A program made the position numbers and the translations under genes. Shown one piece after another: positions 34,649-43,244 of a stretch of DNA of 64,000 nt. The stretch lies in the NCBI RefSeq assembly GCF_000019085.1, contig NC_010321.1, forward strand, positions 1,685,001 through 1,749,000. The letters are read 5' to 3'. Each line of letters starts with the position of its first letter. The stretch's first letter is position 1. The DNA is from Thermoanaerobacter pseudethanolicus ATCC 33223. GTDB taxonomy: Bacteria > Bacillota > Thermoanaerobacteria > Thermoanaerobacterales > Thermoanaerobacteraceae. The notes under the pieces were generated by a model that made no database searches, was not told where the DNA came from, and worked only from the letters and a program-made list of their open reading frames with translations.

Positions 34649-34795
34649 TTAGAAACAGTCGTAGAAATACTTATACGCAAAAGCTATACTATATGAGGCT
34701 AAAATTGCTACAACCATTGCAACAAATAATGCTATTTTTTCACTAAAAGCCCCCTTTTGGTGAAAAAATTCGACTTCAAATATATCATAATACAT
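34649..34795 (-). CDS. Possible 48-residue single-span membrane peptide
   Basis: A short frame MYYDIFEVEFFHQKGAFSEK then a hydrophobic stretch ALFVAMVVAILASYSIAFAY. It ends 44 bp before a clear terminator on the same strand. There is no good ribosome site, and a perfect hairpin lies inside the 5' part (34736-34770). No function can be given. Confidence 0.3.
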   Translation of the reverse strand: MYYDIFEVEFFHQKGAFSEKIALFVAMVVAILASYSIAFAYKYFYDCF

Positions 34796-34800
34796 TAACA

Positions 34801-34837
34801 TTACAAAATGATTACAAACTCATTACAATTTCTTAAC
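34801..34837. promoter_or_regulatory. Direct repeats spaced 11 bp, like a Pho box
   Basis: TTACAA begins at 34801, TTACAA at 34812 and TTACAA at 34823, then TTAAC at 34833. The 11-bp phase matches PhoP-type binding sites (TT-ACA repeats). They lie about 100 bp before the small cysteine-protein gene on the plus strand. Binding is inferred from spacing only. Confidence 0.45.
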
Positions 34838-34921
34838 TTTATTAGTAATTACATATATTGTATCGGTTAAATGGATTAGTTTTTTGAGTTTTAGGAAAAA
34901 TAAAAAAGGGAGGTGGCACTT

Positions 34922-35101
34922 GTGACTAATATAAATTGCACAGCCGATTGTATTTATCAAAAAGAAGGAAAATGCACTTTATCTAATCTCTCACAGATGA
35001 CCAAAATCAATGAATTAATTGATGATAATATCAATAAAAACAACGTCAACGGTGAAAATTCAAGTATCAATTGTGCATATTATGTAAAAGCAAAAAAATA
35101 A
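34922..35101 (+). CDS. Small cysteine-containing protein, DUF1540-like
   Basis: A 59-residue protein with CTADCIYQKEGKCTL near the N terminus and CAYY near the end. This four-cysteine pattern is seen in DUF1540-type clostridial proteins and suggests metal binding. The GTG at 34922 follows GGGAGG at 8-nt spacing; an in-frame GTG at 34913 lies too close to that site. It is one of the few plus-strand genes here and stands alone. Function unknown. Confidence 0.75.
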   Translation: MTNINCTADCIYQKEGKCTLSNLSQMTKINELIDDNINKNNVNGENSSINCAYYVKAKK

Positions 35102-35337
35102 CAGCAGAATGCTGTTGAAAGCTTGTTGACAAAGTCAGTTTCGCTTTTATGCGTAGAGGTATGGCAAATTTTCTTTTGAAGAAGAAATTCAAAAGGATGT
35201 GGAAGGCATGTAGCTATACCAAATGGCAAGCTATAAAAATGTTCTCCATCTTTGTAGTTCATTTTTGTAGTTTATTAATGATAAATGAGCTACAGAACGT
35301 ATGTTGAAAAGAGTTTACATATATTGTGGAAGCCAAA

Positions 35338-35378
35338 TAAAAAAGCCGGCCGTCAGCCTTAAAATGCTGTTTGGCCGG
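35338..35378 (-). terminator. Terminator of the opp operon
   Basis: On the minus strand CCGGCC pairs with GGCCGG around a 21-nt loop, followed by a T-rich tract, just beyond the oppF stop. The adjacent stretch 35102-35337 has a short hairpin (AACAGCA/TGCTGTT) but no gene I can support. Confidence 0.8.
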
Positions 35379-35386
35379 TATTTTAT

Positions 35387-36349
35387 CTAATATAGGTGAC
35401 ATGCTACAAAGTGGTTCTTTTCCACTTCTTTGAGTTCCGGTTGCTGTTCGGTGCAGATGGGTTTGGCGTACCTGCATCTTTTGGCAAACCTGCAACCTTT
35501 CGGCGGATTGATGGGACTGGGTACGTCTCCTTCCAGCAGGATCCTCTCCTTTTTCCTCTCGGTCTCCGGATCGGGAACCGGTATGGCCGAAAGAAGCGCC
35601 TGCGTGTACGGATGCAAGGGCCTGTTGTGAAGGTCTTCAGACGTAGTCAGCTCCACAACATGCCCCAGATACATAACTGCAATCCTGTCGGAAACGTACT
35701 TTACCATGCTCAGGTCGTGAGCGATGAAGATATAGGTTAGTTTTAGCTTTTGCTGGAGTTCCATAAGCAGGTTTATAACCTGTGCCTGTATGGAGACGTC
35801 CAAGGCGGAAATGGGCTCGTCGGCGACTATGAATTTCGGTTCTACTGCCAAGGCACGTGCGATACCTATCCTCTGCCTCTGTCCACCGGAAAACTCGTGG
35901 GGGAATCGGTTAGCGTGCTCCTTGTTCAGGCCGACAAGGCTTAAAAGTTCGTATATTCTATCGGTACGTTCTTTGTTCTTATATAAGCCGTGGATATCAA
36001 TACCTTCTCCTATTATATCCCCCACAGTCATCCTGGGATTCAGCGAAGCATAGGGGTCCTGGAATATCATCTGAACCTTCCGATTGAATTCCTTCAACTG
36101 CTGGCCGGTTAGCTTGTGCACATTTTTGCCTTCAAAAAGCACCTGTCCTGCAGTGGGTTCGTAAAGTCTTACTATCGTCCTTCCCAGAGTGGTCTTGCCG
36201 CACCCAGATTCACCAACGAGGCCCAGGGTTTCGCCTTCTATTATCTGTAGATTCACGTTGTCGACGGCCTTTAAAACCGCACCCCTACCCACATTAAAGT
36301 ATTTTTTCAGATTCTTTATTTCGACAAGAGGAATTCTTTCAACCGTCAT
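35387..36349 (-). CDS. oppF: Oligopeptide ABC transporter ATP-binding protein OppF
   Basis: One of two ATPases of an oligopeptide/dipeptide importer. Walker A is GESGCGKTT, the ABC signature FSGGQRQRIG, Walker B VADEPISALD, and the C-terminal extension has the cysteine group CRFAKRCRYAKPIC typical of OppD/F. It has 320 residues. It overlaps oppD by 11 bp and ends the operon before a terminator. Confidence 0.93.
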   Translation of the reverse strand: MTVERIPLVEIKNLKKYFNVGRGAVLKAVDNVNLQIIEGETLGLVGESGCGKTTLGRTIVRLYEPTAGQVLFEGKNVHKLTGQQLKEFNRKVQMIFQDPYASLNPRMTVGDIIGEGIDIHGLYKNKERTDRIYELLSLVGLNKEHANRFPHEFSGGQRQRIGIARALAVEPKFIVADEPISALDVSIQAQVINLLMELQQKLKLTYIFIAHDLSMVKYVSDRIAVMYLGHVVELTTSEDLHNRPLHPYTQALLSAIPVPDPETERKKERILLEGDVPSPINPPKGCRFAKRCRYAKPICTEQQPELKEVEKNHFVACHLY

Positions 36350-37364
36350 GTAAAGTCACCCCTTTTCCTACAGGCGGTTTCACTTTTGGAGCCATGGGAT
36401 GCATCAGCCAGCAGGCCACACTGTGGCCGTCGCCCACCGTGAATTCTTCCGGATACCTCTCGTAGCATATCTTCATAGCGTATTCGCACCTGGCAGCGAA
36501 AGGACAGCCCACCGGAGGAGCAAAGAGGTCTGGCGGCGTGCCGTCTATGGAAGCCAGCCTCTTGCTTTTATCCAAGTCGGGAGTGGGTACCGACATCAGC
36601 AATCCCCAGGTATAGGGATGACGCGAGTTGTAAAATATATCGTCAAGGCTGCCACGCTCGATTATTTTGCCCGCATACATGACCAGGACCCGCTCGGCCA
36701 AATTGGCCACGACGCCCAGGTTATGGGTGATTATTATAATGGCTGTGTTTAACTTTTTCTGCAAATCCCTCATCAGGTCCAGGATCTGTGCCTGTATAGT
36801 TACGTCCAGAGCCGTCGTCGGCTCATCGGCTATAAGAAGTTTGGGGTTGCAGGCCAGTGCGATGGCTATCATCGCTCTTTGCCTCATGCCGCCGCTAAAC
36901 TCGTGAGGGTACTGGTTGACACGTTTTTCCGCATTGGGTATGCCTACTAACTTCAGTATTTCTATGGCCTTTTCCCTGGCTTGTTTAGGTTTCATTTTCT
37001 GGTGTTTTATAAGGCTCTCGGCGATCTGAGCGCCGACCTTCATAGTGGGGTTCAAGGATGTCATGGGGTCCTGAAACACCATACTTATCTCGGAACCGCG
37101 GACGTACTCCATCTCTCTTTCTGACAGTTTGGTTATATCCCTGCCCTCAAATATAATCGAGCCTTTTTTAATAATTCCTGGAGGCATGGGAATCAGCCGC
37201 ATTATGGACTGCGCAGTTACACTTTTACCACAACCGGATTCGCCCACTATAGCCACAGTTTCACCTTTGTTTACATCAAAACTAACACCTCTTACCGCTT
37301 TGATTTCCCCCGCATAGGTTTTGAACGAAACTTCGAGATCTTTAACTTCCAAAAGTTTTTCCAT
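36339..37364 (-). CDS. oppD: Oligopeptide ABC transporter ATP-binding protein OppD
   Basis: Second ATPase of the importer, 341 residues. Walker A is GESGCGKSV, the signature FSGGMRQRAM, Walker B IADEPTTALD, and the C-terminal CPFAARCEYAMKIC group is present. It lies 12 bp after oppC. oppD and oppF are visibly richer in GC than oppB/oppC, hinting at different histories or selection within one operon. Confidence 0.93.
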   Translation of the reverse strand: MEKLLEVKDLEVSFKTYAGEIKAVRGVSFDVNKGETVAIVGESGCGKSVTAQSIMRLIPMPPGIIKKGSIIFEGRDITKLSEREMEYVRGSEISMVFQDPMTSLNPTMKVGAQIAESLIKHQKMKPKQAREKAIEILKLVGIPNAEKRVNQYPHEFSGGMRQRAMIAIALACNPKLLIADEPTTALDVTIQAQILDLMRDLQKKLNTAIIIITHNLGVVANLAERVLVMYAGKIIERGSLDDIFYNSRHPYTWGLLMSVPTPDLDKSKRLASIDGTPPDLFAPPVGCPFAARCEYAMKICYERYPEEFTVGDGHSVACWLMHPMAPKVKPPVGKGVTLHDG

Positions 37365-37376
37365 CTTTTTACCTCC

Positions 37377-38309
37377 TTAACTGCGAAGTCTTGGATCCAG
37401 TGCATCCCTTAATCCATCGCCGAGGAGGTTAAGGGAAAGCATTGTTGTACTTATAAAGAATGCCGGTATGAAAAGCTGGTAGGGATATACTCTAAAAGAT
37501 TGGGCACCGTAAGATGCCAGCTGACCCCAGCTTGAATGCGGAGGAACTACACCAAGACCTATAAAGCTTAAAAAGGCTTCAGTGAATATAGCACTCGGAA
37601 CAGACATAGTAAGGTTTACCAAAATTACGCCCATCGCATTTGGTATCAAGTGCTTCCAAATTATTCTTGAATGACTTGCTCCGAGTACTTTTGCTGCCAG
37701 TACAAATTCTTGTTCTTTTAACTGAAGAATCTGCCCGCGGACAAGCCTTGCCATACCAACCCATCCGCCAATAACCAGTGCCAGAATCAACGGCATAATA
37801 CCCTGCCCGAGGACAACCATCATCAATATAACAATTATCATATATGGAATAGCATACATAATATCAACAAACCTCATTATGATCATATCAACTTTACCAC
37901 CAAAATAACCCGAGATTCCCCCCACTAGAACACCTATTACCGCGTTCAAAAGCGCTGCCACAAAACCAATCATTAAGGATACCCTTGCGCCCATCCATGT
38001 GCGTGTCCACAAATCTCTTCCTAAGGAATCTGTTCCAAACCAGTGCCTGGCTGAAGGCGGCTGGTTAATCTCAGAGGGGTTTGTAGTTCTATAGTCGTAT
38101 GGAGTCATATAAGGTCCAACTATTGCCAGAAAAGTATAAAGTATAATTATTATTAATCCCAGCATTGCTGCTTTATTTTGCTTTAACCTTCTCCATGCAT
38201 CCTGCCAGTAGGTAATGCTTGGCCTTGCTATAGCCTCCATTTCACTTATATTTTTGCCTACATGAGTAAAAAGTTCCTGAGAAAGTTCTCCCGCACTGTT
38301 CTGCATCAT
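37377..38309 (-). CDS. oppC: Oligopeptide ABC transporter permease OppC
   Basis: Inner-membrane permease with about six spans and 310 residues. An N-terminal extension precedes the first span, typical of OppC, and the EAA loop region reads EFVLAAKVLGASHSRIIWKH. HWFGTDSLGRDLWTR is the conserved OppC motif. It pairs with OppB to form the channel, 11 bp downstream of oppB. Confidence 0.93.
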   Translation of the reverse strand: MMQNSAGELSQELFTHVGKNISEMEAIARPSITYWQDAWRRLKQNKAAMLGLIIIILYTFLAIVGPYMTPYDYRTTNPSEINQPPSARHWFGTDSLGRDLWTRTWMGARVSLMIGFVAALLNAVIGVLVGGISGYFGGKVDMIIMRFVDIMYAIPYMIIVILMMVVLGQGIMPLILALVIGGWVGMARLVRGQILQLKEQEFVLAAKVLGASHSRIIWKHLIPNAMGVILVNLTMSVPSAIFTEAFLSFIGLGVVPPHSSWGQLASYGAQSFRVYPYQLFIPAFFISTTMLSLNLLGDGLRDALDPRLRS

Positions 38310-38320
38310 CTTTTTACCTC

Positions 38321-39241
38321 CTATTTCCCTGCAATCCTGATTCTCGGGTCTATAAAACCGTATATAATGTCAACTATAAAGTTTGCTGCAATTAAGAATA
38401 GACCATAAAATACTGTCATTCCAAGTACCATCGAATAGTCTAAGTTTTGAATGCCTAAAATGTAGAATTTTCCAAGTCCAGGGATTGCAAAAATTTGCTC
38501 TATAACAAATGTACCGGTGAGAAGTGTAGCTGTTACAGGTCCAAGGACTGTAATTACCGGCAAAATAGCATTTCTTATTTGATGTCTCCATACTATTTGT
38601 GATGGTGAAAGGCCTTTTGATTTCGCAGTCTTAATATAGTCCTGATTGACTACATCGAGCATACTTGCCCTCATAAGCCTTGCCATTAGTGCAATGGAAC
38701 CCAGGCTTAAAGCAAAAGTCGGCATTATTGTGTATGCAAAACCCTTCCATTGAGCTACAGGTAAGAGTTTCAATTTGATAGAAAAAATATATTGTAGAAG
38801 AGGCCCTATCACAAAGCCGGGAACAGAGACACCCACGATAGCAATAAACATACTGAGATAATCCAGGGGTTTATTGCGATTTAAAGCTGCAATTATTCCC
38901 AAAGAAATACCTACAATTGTAGCGAAAATTACAGCTCTTATCCCGAGATCGGCAGAATAAGGAAATGCCTGTGCTATGACTTCATTTACCGTTCTATTTC
39001 TATACCTTAAGGAATATCCCAGATCGCCTTTTAAAAGGTTTGAAATGTAGGTTATATACTGGACGTGAAGCGGTTTATCAAAACCATAGTATTCCATCAT
39101 GTTTTGCTTAATCTCCGGAGTAACTTTTTCACTCAAAAATGGATCTCCTGGAAGGAGCCTTACGAGGAAAAATACTATAGTTACAAGGAACCATGCAGTA
39201 ATTAAAGAAACCACTAATCTATTTAGTATATAGCGGGCCAT
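38321..39241 (-). CDS. oppB: Oligopeptide ABC transporter permease OppB
   Basis: Inner-membrane permease of 306 residues with six spans. The N-terminal YILNRLVVSLITAWFLVT and the loop DYIKTAKSKGLSPSQIVWRH identify the OppB/DppB type. It follows oppA after a 104-bp gap that contains a strong hairpin, so its level is probably set apart from that of the binding protein. Confidence 0.93.
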   Translation of the reverse strand: MARYILNRLVVSLITAWFLVTIVFFLVRLLPGDPFLSEKVTPEIKQNMMEYYGFDKPLHVQYITYISNLLKGDLGYSLRYRNRTVNEVIAQAFPYSADLGIRAVIFATIVGISLGIIAALNRNKPLDYLSMFIAIVGVSVPGFVIGPLLQYIFSIKLKLLPVAQWKGFAYTIMPTFALSLGSIALMARLMRASMLDVVNQDYIKTAKSKGLSPSQIVWRHQIRNAILPVITVLGPVTATLLTGTFVIEQIFAIPGLGKFYILGIQNLDYSMVLGMTVFYGLFLIAANFIVDIIYGFIDPRIRIAGK

Positions 39242-39300
39242 TTACTTACCTCCTTTTTACGGTTTTCCAATAATACTTTATTGTTTTCAAATCATCATAG

Positions 39301-39332
39301 ATGGAGGTATGTGCTTTCGCACATACCTCCAT
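39301..39332 (-). promoter_or_regulatory. Intercistronic hairpin between oppA and oppB
   Basis: ATGGAGGTATGTGC pairs perfectly with GCACATACCTCCAT; on the minus strand the loop is GAAA. There is no T tract, so it is probably an mRNA-protecting or partial-processing element that favours oppA mRNA over the permease genes. Confidence 0.65.
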
Positions 39333-39345
39333 TATGAATGAGAAA

Positions 39346-41004
39346 TTAGTTTTTCCCTTCGACATCAGCATAGATAAAGTCTGGATCTGCACCGATAAAG
39401 TTCCTGACAAGGCCTGTTACATAATCTTTTTTTGTCCAAGCCCTTTGCCTGAAGTAGACAGGTACAATTGGCCCTTTTTCAAGGAGCAGTTTTTCTGCTT
39501 CAAACATGGCATCAGCGCGCTTTTTGAAGTCTCCAGTTGTTTTTGCAAATTTTATGAGTTCATCGTATTCTTTGTTGCTCCAGCCAGTATTGTTGTGCCC
39601 GCCGCCAGTGACCCAGAGGTCTAAATAGGTCATCGGGTCGTCATAATCTGGGCCCCAGCCAGCAAATACGACATCGTAGTCACTCTTGTTCATAAGTTCA
39701 AGCCTTTGCTTGAAAGGAACCTGTTTTATGGTCATTTCAATACCCAGGTTCTTTCTGAGCATATCCTGAATAATTTCTGCGCTCATCTTAGCCCTGGAGC
39801 TATCATCGGTTAGTAATTCAAATTTGATCTTTGATGGATCACTGAGGTTGAGTTCTTTTAAAGCTTTGTCAAGGTATTCCTTCGCTTTTGCAGGGTCGGC
39901 CTTTTTAGGATAGAATTCATACGGATATTCCTCTGCGAATTTCTTTTCTACACCGGAAAGGAGTGGTAGTACATATCTTGTTGCAGGATCGGAGACGCCT
40001 CCCAGCACAGCTTTTATATAGTCTTCCCTATCGAGCGCAAAGCCGACAGCTTTCCTGAAGTTTTCGTTGGCAAGCCACGGTTTGCCGTCCTTTTTTACGT
40101 TGAACTGGAGGTAGAATTCTGCACCATCATAGTAGAAGAGAGCTTTGCCTTCGTTCTTTACCTGTTCAACAAATTCTGGTGGAATTCCTACAAAATCAAG
40201 TTCTCCATTTTCATACATTTGCCATGCTGTATTGACTTCTTGTACAATAGGTATTCTTACCCTATCAAGCTTTATGGCATCTTTGTTCCAGTAATTGGGG
40301 TTTTTTTCCAAAATGAGTTCCTGTTCGTGCTTCCACTCTTTCAAGATAAACGGACCATTGTAAAGGAGTTTGTCAGCGTCTGCCGCGAACTTCTCTCCCA
40401 TTTTCTCTACAAACTCTTGCTTGACAGGCATAAAGGAGATGAAGTTCAAAAGACTTTCAAAATACTTAACCGGCACGTTAAGTTTGATTTCCAGCGTCTT
40501 CTCGTCGAGGGCTTTTACGCCAACCTGGTTAGGATCAGTTATCTTGCCCGTATTGTATTCTTCACCGTTTACAATATAGTAGCCCTGAAAAGCATATTCC
40601 GATGCAGTTTCTGGGGCGAGGAGCCTTTTTATCGCATATTCAAAATCATAAGCTGTTACAGGTGAACCGTCGCTCCACTTTGCATCTCTCAAATGGAAAG
40701 TATAAGTCATCTTATCTTCAGATACTTCCCATTTTTCAGCCATTCCGGGATAAACTTTACCGTCGTATACTCTTACAAGCCCTTCAAAAACAGCATTTCC
40801 AACCATAATAGCATAAGTGTCGGTCGCTTTCTGTGGGTCAAGGTTCGGAACTTCTGCCCCAATCGCAAAAACTAATTCTTTTTCTTTGAGCTGCTCCTGC
40901 TGCTGTACGCCCTCAGCCTGATTAGTAGGTTGCTTGCTACATCCGGCGAAGACTCCTGCTACCAGCAGCAGTATGAGGACAAGGGCTAAACTTTTCCTTA
41001 ACAT
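39346..41004 (-). CDS. oppA: Oligopeptide ABC transporter substrate-binding lipoprotein OppA
   Basis: Family 5 extracellular solute-binding protein of 552 residues. The signal peptide LRKSLALVLILLLVAG ends in a lipobox with Cys (FAGC), so it is anchored as a lipoprotein outside the membrane. The body has EVPNLDPQKATDTYAIMVGN, the family opening, and WSDGSPVTAYDFEYA. The ATG at 41004 follows GGGAGGGG at normal spacing. It is the first gene of oppABCDF and has its own promoter at 41197-41225. Peptide chain length preference is unknown. Confidence 0.93.
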   Translation of the reverse strand: MLRKSLALVLILLLVAGVFAGCSKQPTNQAEGVQQQEQLKEKELVFAIGAEVPNLDPQKATDTYAIMVGNAVFEGLVRVYDGKVYPGMAEKWEVSEDKMTYTFHLRDAKWSDGSPVTAYDFEYAIKRLLAPETASEYAFQGYYIVNGEEYNTGKITDPNQVGVKALDEKTLEIKLNVPVKYFESLLNFISFMPVKQEFVEKMGEKFAADADKLLYNGPFILKEWKHEQELILEKNPNYWNKDAIKLDRVRIPIVQEVNTAWQMYENGELDFVGIPPEFVEQVKNEGKALFYYDGAEFYLQFNVKKDGKPWLANENFRKAVGFALDREDYIKAVLGGVSDPATRYVLPLLSGVEKKFAEEYPYEFYPKKADPAKAKEYLDKALKELNLSDPSKIKFELLTDDSSRAKMSAEIIQDMLRKNLGIEMTIKQVPFKQRLELMNKSDYDVVFAGWGPDYDDPMTYLDLWVTGGGHNNTGWSNKEYDELIKFAKTTGDFKKRADAMFEAEKLLLEKGPIVPVYFRQRAWTKKDYVTGLVRNFIGADPDFIYADVEGKN

Positions 41005-41196
41005 TTTATCCCCTCCCAAATAGTTTTAAAGTTTATATTAACTTTTTTCCGTATAATATCCCCCCCGACAATCCCCCCTTTCAGTCCATGAAAAAACAAA
41101 TTAATTAATACTGTACATTTTTACAATACTTGAAAATTTGCTATCTAATAGAAGACACAGAAAATTTGTTTGTAACACATACGTTATATATGGTAT

Positions 41197-41225
41197 ATCA
41201 TATATCTTACAAGATTCTTTGTCAA
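41197..41225 (-). promoter_or_regulatory. Sigma-A promoter of the opp operon
   Basis: On the minus strand TTGACA (41220-41225) and TATGAT (41197-41202) are 17 nt apart. The leader of about 185 nt up to oppA holds no element I can name. Confidence 0.7.
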
Positions 41226-41449
41226 GAATTAGGGCGTGTATTTTCCTAAATGTCCACCCTTCAGAAACTTGGAAATATATAATTGTCGTATTAGCTTTCA
41301 GAAATTTTGTGATATAATCGGTATGCACTTATTCTGATGCCTCTTTTTTAATCCCCCTTACAATTTTATTTATATATTTATTTTATTTTGTAGATGTCTA
41401 TCATTATAGCATATTTAATGGTTGTTGACAATACATCTAAAAACATAAT

Positions 41450-41690
41450 CTACGCCTCATCTACTAAGTATTTATATCCCACATCTTCTTTTTATTTGTA
41501 ATATGTCCTTTCATATTCTATCGTTTCAAGCAGCATTATTATCATTTTCTTATCTTTCCTCACTACTATCCATCTCTCTTTTCTCTTTTTGCCCTCTTTT
41601 ATTATCTTGTCCAATTCTCTATAAATAGCACCTCTACTTTCGTTCTTAATTCATCTGTCTTTTTCTTGATTTCTAAAATAATCTCTGTAA
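41450..41690 (-). pseudogene. ISLre2/UPF0236-type transposase fragment, frameshifted
   Basis: The minus strand reads [18 protein letters not shown] and, in another frame, [40 protein letters not shown], then ERTYYK, TAA, and KEDVGYKYLVDEA with TAG. This parallels the region FGEFTYRRRLYRNKETGE...LDEVLGI of the complete ISLre2 transposase at 18036-19478, but is a different lineage. It is a decayed N-terminal piece only. Confidence 0.6.
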
Positions 41691-41705
41691 GCAATAGAAA
41701 GAGTG

Positions 41706-41810
41706 TATTTATCAGATTATATACAATTATATACAAATATAAATCAAGCTCCACTTTTACATGTATAAAAAGTGGAGCTTGTTATCAATCTGTAGCCTAC
41801 AATTTGCGTA
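41706..41810 (+). repeat. Solo end of the IS1182-type element
   Basis: These bases match 23885-23972 closely over 87 nt, including the palindrome around ACTTTTACATGTATAAAAAGT and ending CAATCTG. No transposase is attached. A hairpin TAGCCTAC/GTAGGCTA with a plus-strand T-rich tail follows, at the same place as the different hairpin in the other copy. Confidence 0.75.
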
Positions 41811-41816
41811 GGCTAT

Positions 41817-43244
41817 TTATTTCGACAATTCTTCTTTTAAGATTTGATTAGTAAGCTGAGGATTTGCTTTTCCTTTTGTCGCCTTCATAACTTGCCCTAC
41901 TAAAAAGCCCATTGCTTTTTCTTTGCCATTTTTGTAATCCTCTACTGATTTAGGATTTTCAGCTATGACTTTTTTGATAATTTCTCTTAATTCGTCCTCA
42001 TTAGCTATCTGTTTCAATCCTTTTTCTTCTACTATTACCTCTGGCTCTTTCCCTGTACCAAACATCTCTTCAAAAACAGTTTTAGCAATGGATCCGCTTA
42101 TCACACCGTTATCAATTAATTTAAGCAATTTTACTAACATTTGCGGTGTTACGGGTACTTCGTCTATTTCTTTCCCTGTCTCATTCATGAGGCGAGAAAA
42201 TTCTCCCATAAGCCAATTGCTTACAGCCTTTGGAGAATCATATTCGAGAGCGCACTTTTCAAAGAAGTCCGCTATTTTCTTTGAAGAAGTTATAATTTTA
42301 GCATCATATTCAGGTAAACCGTACTCGGAAATAAATCTCTCTCTCTTGCGGTGTGGCATTTCAGGCAAAGACTTTCTAATCTCTTCTTTCCACTCATCTG
42401 TTACAATTATTGGAACTAAATCTGGTTCAGGGAAATACCTGTAATCATGAGCTTCCTCTTTTGTCCTCATAGGCTCGGTTATTCCTTTTGCCTCATTCCA
42501 TCTTCTTGTCTCTTGTACTATTGTTCCGCCTTCTTCTAAGACTTTTATCTGCCTTTTTATTTCATATTCCAACGCCTTTTGAACGGCTCTAAAGGAGTTT
42601 AAATTTTTAAGCTCTATTTTTGTCCCTAATTCAGTACTTCCCACAGGCCTCACAGACACATTTGTATCAACTCTTAAAGAACCTTCCTGCATTTTGCAGT
42701 CAGAAACTTCGGTGTACTCTAAAATGCTCTTTAATTTTGTTAAGTATTGATAAGCTTCTTCAGGTGTAGACATATCTGGTTCAGAAACTATTTCAATGAG
42801 AGGCACCCCTGCACGGTTGTAATCTACTAAAGAACCATCTGTATTTTCATGTAGCAACTTTCCAGCATCTTCTTCAATGTGTATCCTCTTTATTCCTATT
42901 TTCTTCACCTTACCATCTACTTCAATTTCTACATATCCGTTGCTGCACAAGGGAAGGTCATATTGAGAAATCTGATAAGCTTTGGGCAAGTCAGGATAAA
43001 AGTAGTTTTTTCTGTCCATCTTGCTGAAGTTTGCAATTGTGCAGTTTAAAGCAAGTCCCGCTCTTACAGCATATTCTACAACTTTTTTATTTAAAACTGG
43101 TAAAGTTCCAGGAAGTCCAAGGCATACCGGACATACATGGGTATTAGGTTCTCCGCCAAATTTGGTAGTACAGCTACAAAAAATTTTGCTTTCTGTCAAA
43201 AGTTCGGCATGGACCTCTAAGCCAATCACTGCTTCGTACTTCAT
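41817..43244 (-). CDS. gatB: Asp/Glu-tRNA(Asn/Gln) amidotransferase subunit B
   Basis: Activates the misacylated Glu or Asp on tRNA and transfers ammonia delivered from GatA. The 475 residues begin [21 protein letters not shown] and include CPVCLGLPG, the zinc region, and [16 protein letters not shown]. The C-terminal tail domain ends [13 protein letters not shown]. It overlaps the gatA stop by one base (TAATG) with AGGAGG inside gatA, so translation is coupled. Confidence 0.96.
   Translation of the reverse strand: MKYEAVIGLEVHAELLTESKIFCSCTTKFGGEPNTHVCPVCLGLPGTLPVLNKKVVEYAVRAGLALNCTIANFSKMDRKNYFYPDLPKAYQISQYDLPLCSNGYVEIEVDGKVKKIGIKRIHIEEDAGKLLHENTDGSLVDYNRAGVPLIEIVSEPDMSTPEEAYQYLTKLKSILEYTEVSDCKMQEGSLRVDTNVSVRPVGSTELGTKIELKNLNSFRAVQKALEYEIKRQIKVLEEGGTIVQETRRWNEAKGITEPMRTKEEAHDYRYFPEPDLVPIIVTDEWKEEIRKSLPEMPHRKRERFISEYGLPEYDAKIITSSKKIADFFEKCALEYDSPKAVSNWLMGEFSRLMNETGKEIDEVPVTPQMLVKLLKLIDNGVISGSIAKTVFEEMFGTGKEPEVIVEEKGLKQIANEDELREIIKKVIAENPKSVEDYKNGKEKAMGFLVGQVMKATKGKANPQLTNQILKEELSK

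Noticed and set aside
35080-35262. 60-codon minus-strand frame next to the DUF1540-like gene
   Set aside because: No ribosome site, no recognisable motif, and it overlaps the end of the better supported plus-strand gene.
41101-41328. 75-codon minus-strand frame upstream of oppA
   Set aside because: It covers the opp promoter and has no ribosome site or family likeness.
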